Source: an uncultured Prevotellaceae bacterium
Lineage (GTDB): Bacteria; Bacteroidota; Bacteroidia; Bacteroidales; Bacteroidaceae
DNA: 64,000 bases
NCBI GenBank assembly: GCA_900319225.1
Contig: ONNV01000010.1
Location: forward strand, 155,237-219,236
Direction: 5' to 3'
Part shown: positions 62,153-64,000 of the stretch, piece by piece
How positions within the stretch are numbered: the first letter of the stretch is position 1
Layout: the number at the start of each line of letters is the position of its first letter
Program-made: the position numbers and the translations under genes
Notes under the pieces: generated by a model
What the model was told of the DNA's origin: nothing
Databases searched by the model: none
What the model saw: only the letters and a program-made list of their open reading frames with translations

Positions 62153-62932
62153 TCATCGCTCCCATCCTTCAACTCTATATGTTTTTTCTATCAGCTTTCT
62201 GCTTTTATGGGTAATAGAATCCATAAACCAAAGTTCGATTCTTGCAACGTAATATTCACCCCATACCCCCTCATATATGGTAAAGTGTTTCTTGGGAAGT
62301 AATATATTAGCATCCACGGGACGTACAGATAGCATAGTTTGCTTCTCAATGCTATTACGGGAGAGTCTTTCGTTTTTACCAACTTCGTAGCATTCTATCC
62401 ATATTTTCCCACACAATTTTTCGTGAAGATAGACACGATAATCATACATTCCACCTTGGGAACCATTATACAAAACTATGTCATTTTGAGACTGATTATC
62501 TATTTTAGCTTCTTCAATTTTGCCATCAAGCGGAATGAGATACTCTACTCCTTCGGGTATTGGATGTCTTTGACCGAATCTATCGTACATTCCACCAGTA
62601 AATAAAATCACTACAAACATGAAGAACGTTGCGATTACACATAAAGGTAAACATATTATTACCAAATACAAAAGTTTATTGCGCCTCTCTGGAATTTCAT
62701 TATGACCTTTACAGAATACCAACACTACTATGCAGACTATCTGTGATAGGAATGCCAATACCACAATATAAAAACAAACATTTGTAAGCAATGGGCTTGT
62801 ACAGAACAAATACTCACAGGCTATGATGAATAGGCATAGAACGAGCACGACGGGATACACCCACCAAAAACGTACCATTCGCTCTATTATTGTATTCATA
62901 CTGTTTATGTTTGTTATGTAAAATTCTTTCAC
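62153..62932 (-). CDS. Membrane protein of unknown function
   Basis: Up to 259 residues. The frame starts with GTG at 62932, which overlaps the upstream stop (GTGA); an ATG at 62899 is an alternative. Three hydrophobic segments (about 24-44, 52-74, 87-110) are followed by an extracytoplasmic domain of about 145 residues with many Tyr, Glu and Ile residues. I recognise no family. Codon use is AT-rich and unlike the GH3 gene. It is coupled to the O-antigen ligase-like gene, so it may act in surface polysaccharide or cell-surface functions. Confidence 0.65.
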   Translation of the reverse strand: MKEFYITNINSMNTIIERMVRFWWVYPVVLVLCLFIIACEYLFCTSPLLTNVCFYIVVLAFLSQIVCIVVLVFCKGHNEIPERRNKLLYLVIICLPLCVIATFFMFVVILFTGGMYDRFGQRHPIPEGVEYLIPLDGKIEEAKIDNQSQNDIVLYNGSQGGMYDYRVYLHEKLCGKIWIECYEVGKNERLSRNSIEKQTMLSVRPVDANILLPKKHFTIYEGVWGEYYVARIELWFMDSITHKSRKLIEKTYRVEGWER

Positions 62933-64000
62933 TTATTTGACAACAATTGCGTAGCCGCACTCCGTATCTGTTCCACCCTGAAGGACTGAACCTTCACAGG
63001 CTTGATAATAATCTCCTCTGCCATCTCAATAGCCCTGAGTGTATCACCGTTTTCTAAATACACCGTCATCATACTCTCCAACGGCTCAAACCTGCAAGGT
63101 ATCATATCCAACGCATGTTGATATGCTCCAATAGCTTGATCAATCTGCCCTGTGTTCTCCAGATTATCTGCCAATAACATCTGTACATCATAATCATTCC
63201 ATCCCTTACGGCATTCCTCTGTTACGGCCAGGCTCTCTTCATACCTACCAATATAGTTGAGTTCCGCTGCATAATTGTAAAGGAACAGCGGGTTATGCTG
63301 CATCTGTGGTTTCATCTTCTCGTAATAGGGCAGCATACGCTCCGTATGCCCGGCAAGTGAACGCTTGGACATTTCTGCCCACTTAAGATCCAGATACATC
63401 ATACGTAATACAACCGCAAGCAATACAGAAAACAGTATTGGAAGCGTAATACGCAAGTACTTAGGTGTTTCCCATTCCTCTGTCCCTTCACTCTCCTTAA
63501 GTAAAGCAGGAATGATAGAAACTGCAGCAATGAACCATACAGCAGCATAATGGAACGGATAAGAGAACTGGCACATCACAAACACTGCTGCCGTTACAGC
63601 CAGTCCTATCACTTTGACATTCTCTCTGGAATTAAAAAGACGCTTAATCGTTAGTGCAAGCAGACATAAAGCTATAGAAAGACCAACCAGCCCATAGTTC
63701 ACGGTAAGCTTTATGTATTCGTTAAACGGATGTGTCACGTTATCGGCCAACATCACATACGGAGAATCCGGATGCACGCTGAAATATGCCGCCTGGGCAT
63801 CCATATAGTATTTTTCTATTCCTCCTATACCATATCCAAATAGAGGACGTTCCTTTATCATATCCCAACATATTGACCAGATAAACAAACGGCCATTAGC
63901 GGAACCAGTTTTAACGCGGTAAAGCAAAAAGGATAAAGCAACTGCTACTAAAACCAGTACTACCCATAACCATTTATGAGTCTTGAATAATGACAGAACC
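62929..64000 (-). CDS. O-antigen ligase/polymerase-like protein with C-terminal TPR (5' end outside window)
   Basis: The frame is open to the window edge, so the N-terminal membrane half is missing; about 356 residues are visible. The segment SANGRLFIWSICWDMIKERPLFGYGIGG matches the Wzy_C (O-antigen ligase) signature. Several membrane helices follow, then a soluble TPR-like region (YNYAAELNYIGRYEESLAV, LADNLENTGQIDQAIGAYQHAL, YLENGDTLRAIEMAE). Wzy_C proteins with TPR tails polymerise or transfer glycans, sometimes onto proteins, at the periplasmic face. It overlaps the next gene by 4 nt. Confidence 0.82.
   Translation of the reverse strand, partial: VLSLFKTHKWLWVVLVLVAVALSFLLYRVKTGSANGRLFIWSICWDMIKERPLFGYGIGGIEKYYMDAQAAYFSVHPDSPYVMLADNVTHPFNEYIKLTVNYGLVGLSIALCLLALTIKRLFNSRENVKVIGLAVTAAVFVMCQFSYPFHYAAVWFIAAVSIIPALLKESEGTEEWETPKYLRITLPILFSVLLAVVLRMMYLDLKWAEMSKRSLAGHTERMLPYYEKMKPQMQHNPLFLYNYAAELNYIGRYEESLAVTEECRKGWNDYDVQMLLADNLENTGQIDQAIGAYQHALDMIPCRFEPLESMMTVYLENGDTLRAIEMAEEIIIKPVKVQSFRVEQIRSAATQLLSNK

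Overview
The window is a piece of a Bacteroidales chromosome, most likely from the Bacteroides/Prevotella group. The evidence is the gene content (UpxY-type NusG paralogue, BspA-like leucine-rich-repeat protein, DUF4292 and DUF4254 proteins, SusD-free but Bacteroides-style secreted esterases and GH3 enzyme, nucleoside kinase with a ThrRS-like N-terminus), many lipoprotein signal peptides, weak Shine-Dalgarno signals, and repeated -7 boxes of the Bacteroides form TAnnTTTG. I cannot fix the genus from the sequence. No rRNA, tRNA, insertion sequence, prophage or CRISPR array was seen.

Layout. 1-5785 (+): the 3' part of rpoC with a strong terminator, then an ECF sigma factor overlapping a membrane protein that looks like an anti-sigma factor fused to a TonB C-terminal domain. 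5786-7624 (-): an UpxY-like antiterminator and UDP-glucose dehydrogenase. 7737-11161: cyclophilin lipoprotein, alkaline phosphatase, a helix-hairpin-helix protein and a VanZ-like protein. 11164-16611 (-): CYTH protein, prfB, and a tightly overlapping dut / TPR lipoprotein / DUF4292 / EnvC-like unit, with dgt divergent at 16716.

18132-33746 (-): fourteen co-oriented genes. The distal part is an aromatic 2-oxoacid module (aryl-CoA ligase, ACT protein, Na+/solute symporter, IorA, IorB, aminotransferase) that interconverts aromatic amino acids, arylpyruvates, arylacetyl-CoA and arylacetates. The proximal part is housekeeping (nucleoside kinase, rpoN, purE, ispG, cysS, M28 peptidase, sufE, a lipoprotein). 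A terminator folded over the stop codon of the ACT gene divides the module.

34022-48675: an AT-rich orphan lipoprotein, an FKBP isomerase, an Lrp/AsnC regulator with a candidate operator coupled to a C26-M19 fusion peptidase, a large Ig-like lipoprotein, fabF and acpP, then envelope genes (DUF4254, GT9, WbqC, lepB), dapB, a Spy-like periplasmic protein and pckA. 48918-55145 (-): a BspA-like LRR surface protein and a fasciclin protein, both visibly richer in A+T. 55411-62080: two CE1-like esterase genes, one with two catalytic modules, then upp and a secreted GH3 glycosidase, suggesting plant polysaccharide breakdown. 62153-64000 (-): an unknown membrane protein and the 3' part of an O-antigen ligase/TPR protein.

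The most unusual structures are two very long perfect hairpins (25-bp core at 18061-18123, 35-bp arms at 43493-43592). They share a sequence framework, lie in convergent gaps and look like members of a dispersed palindromic element family.
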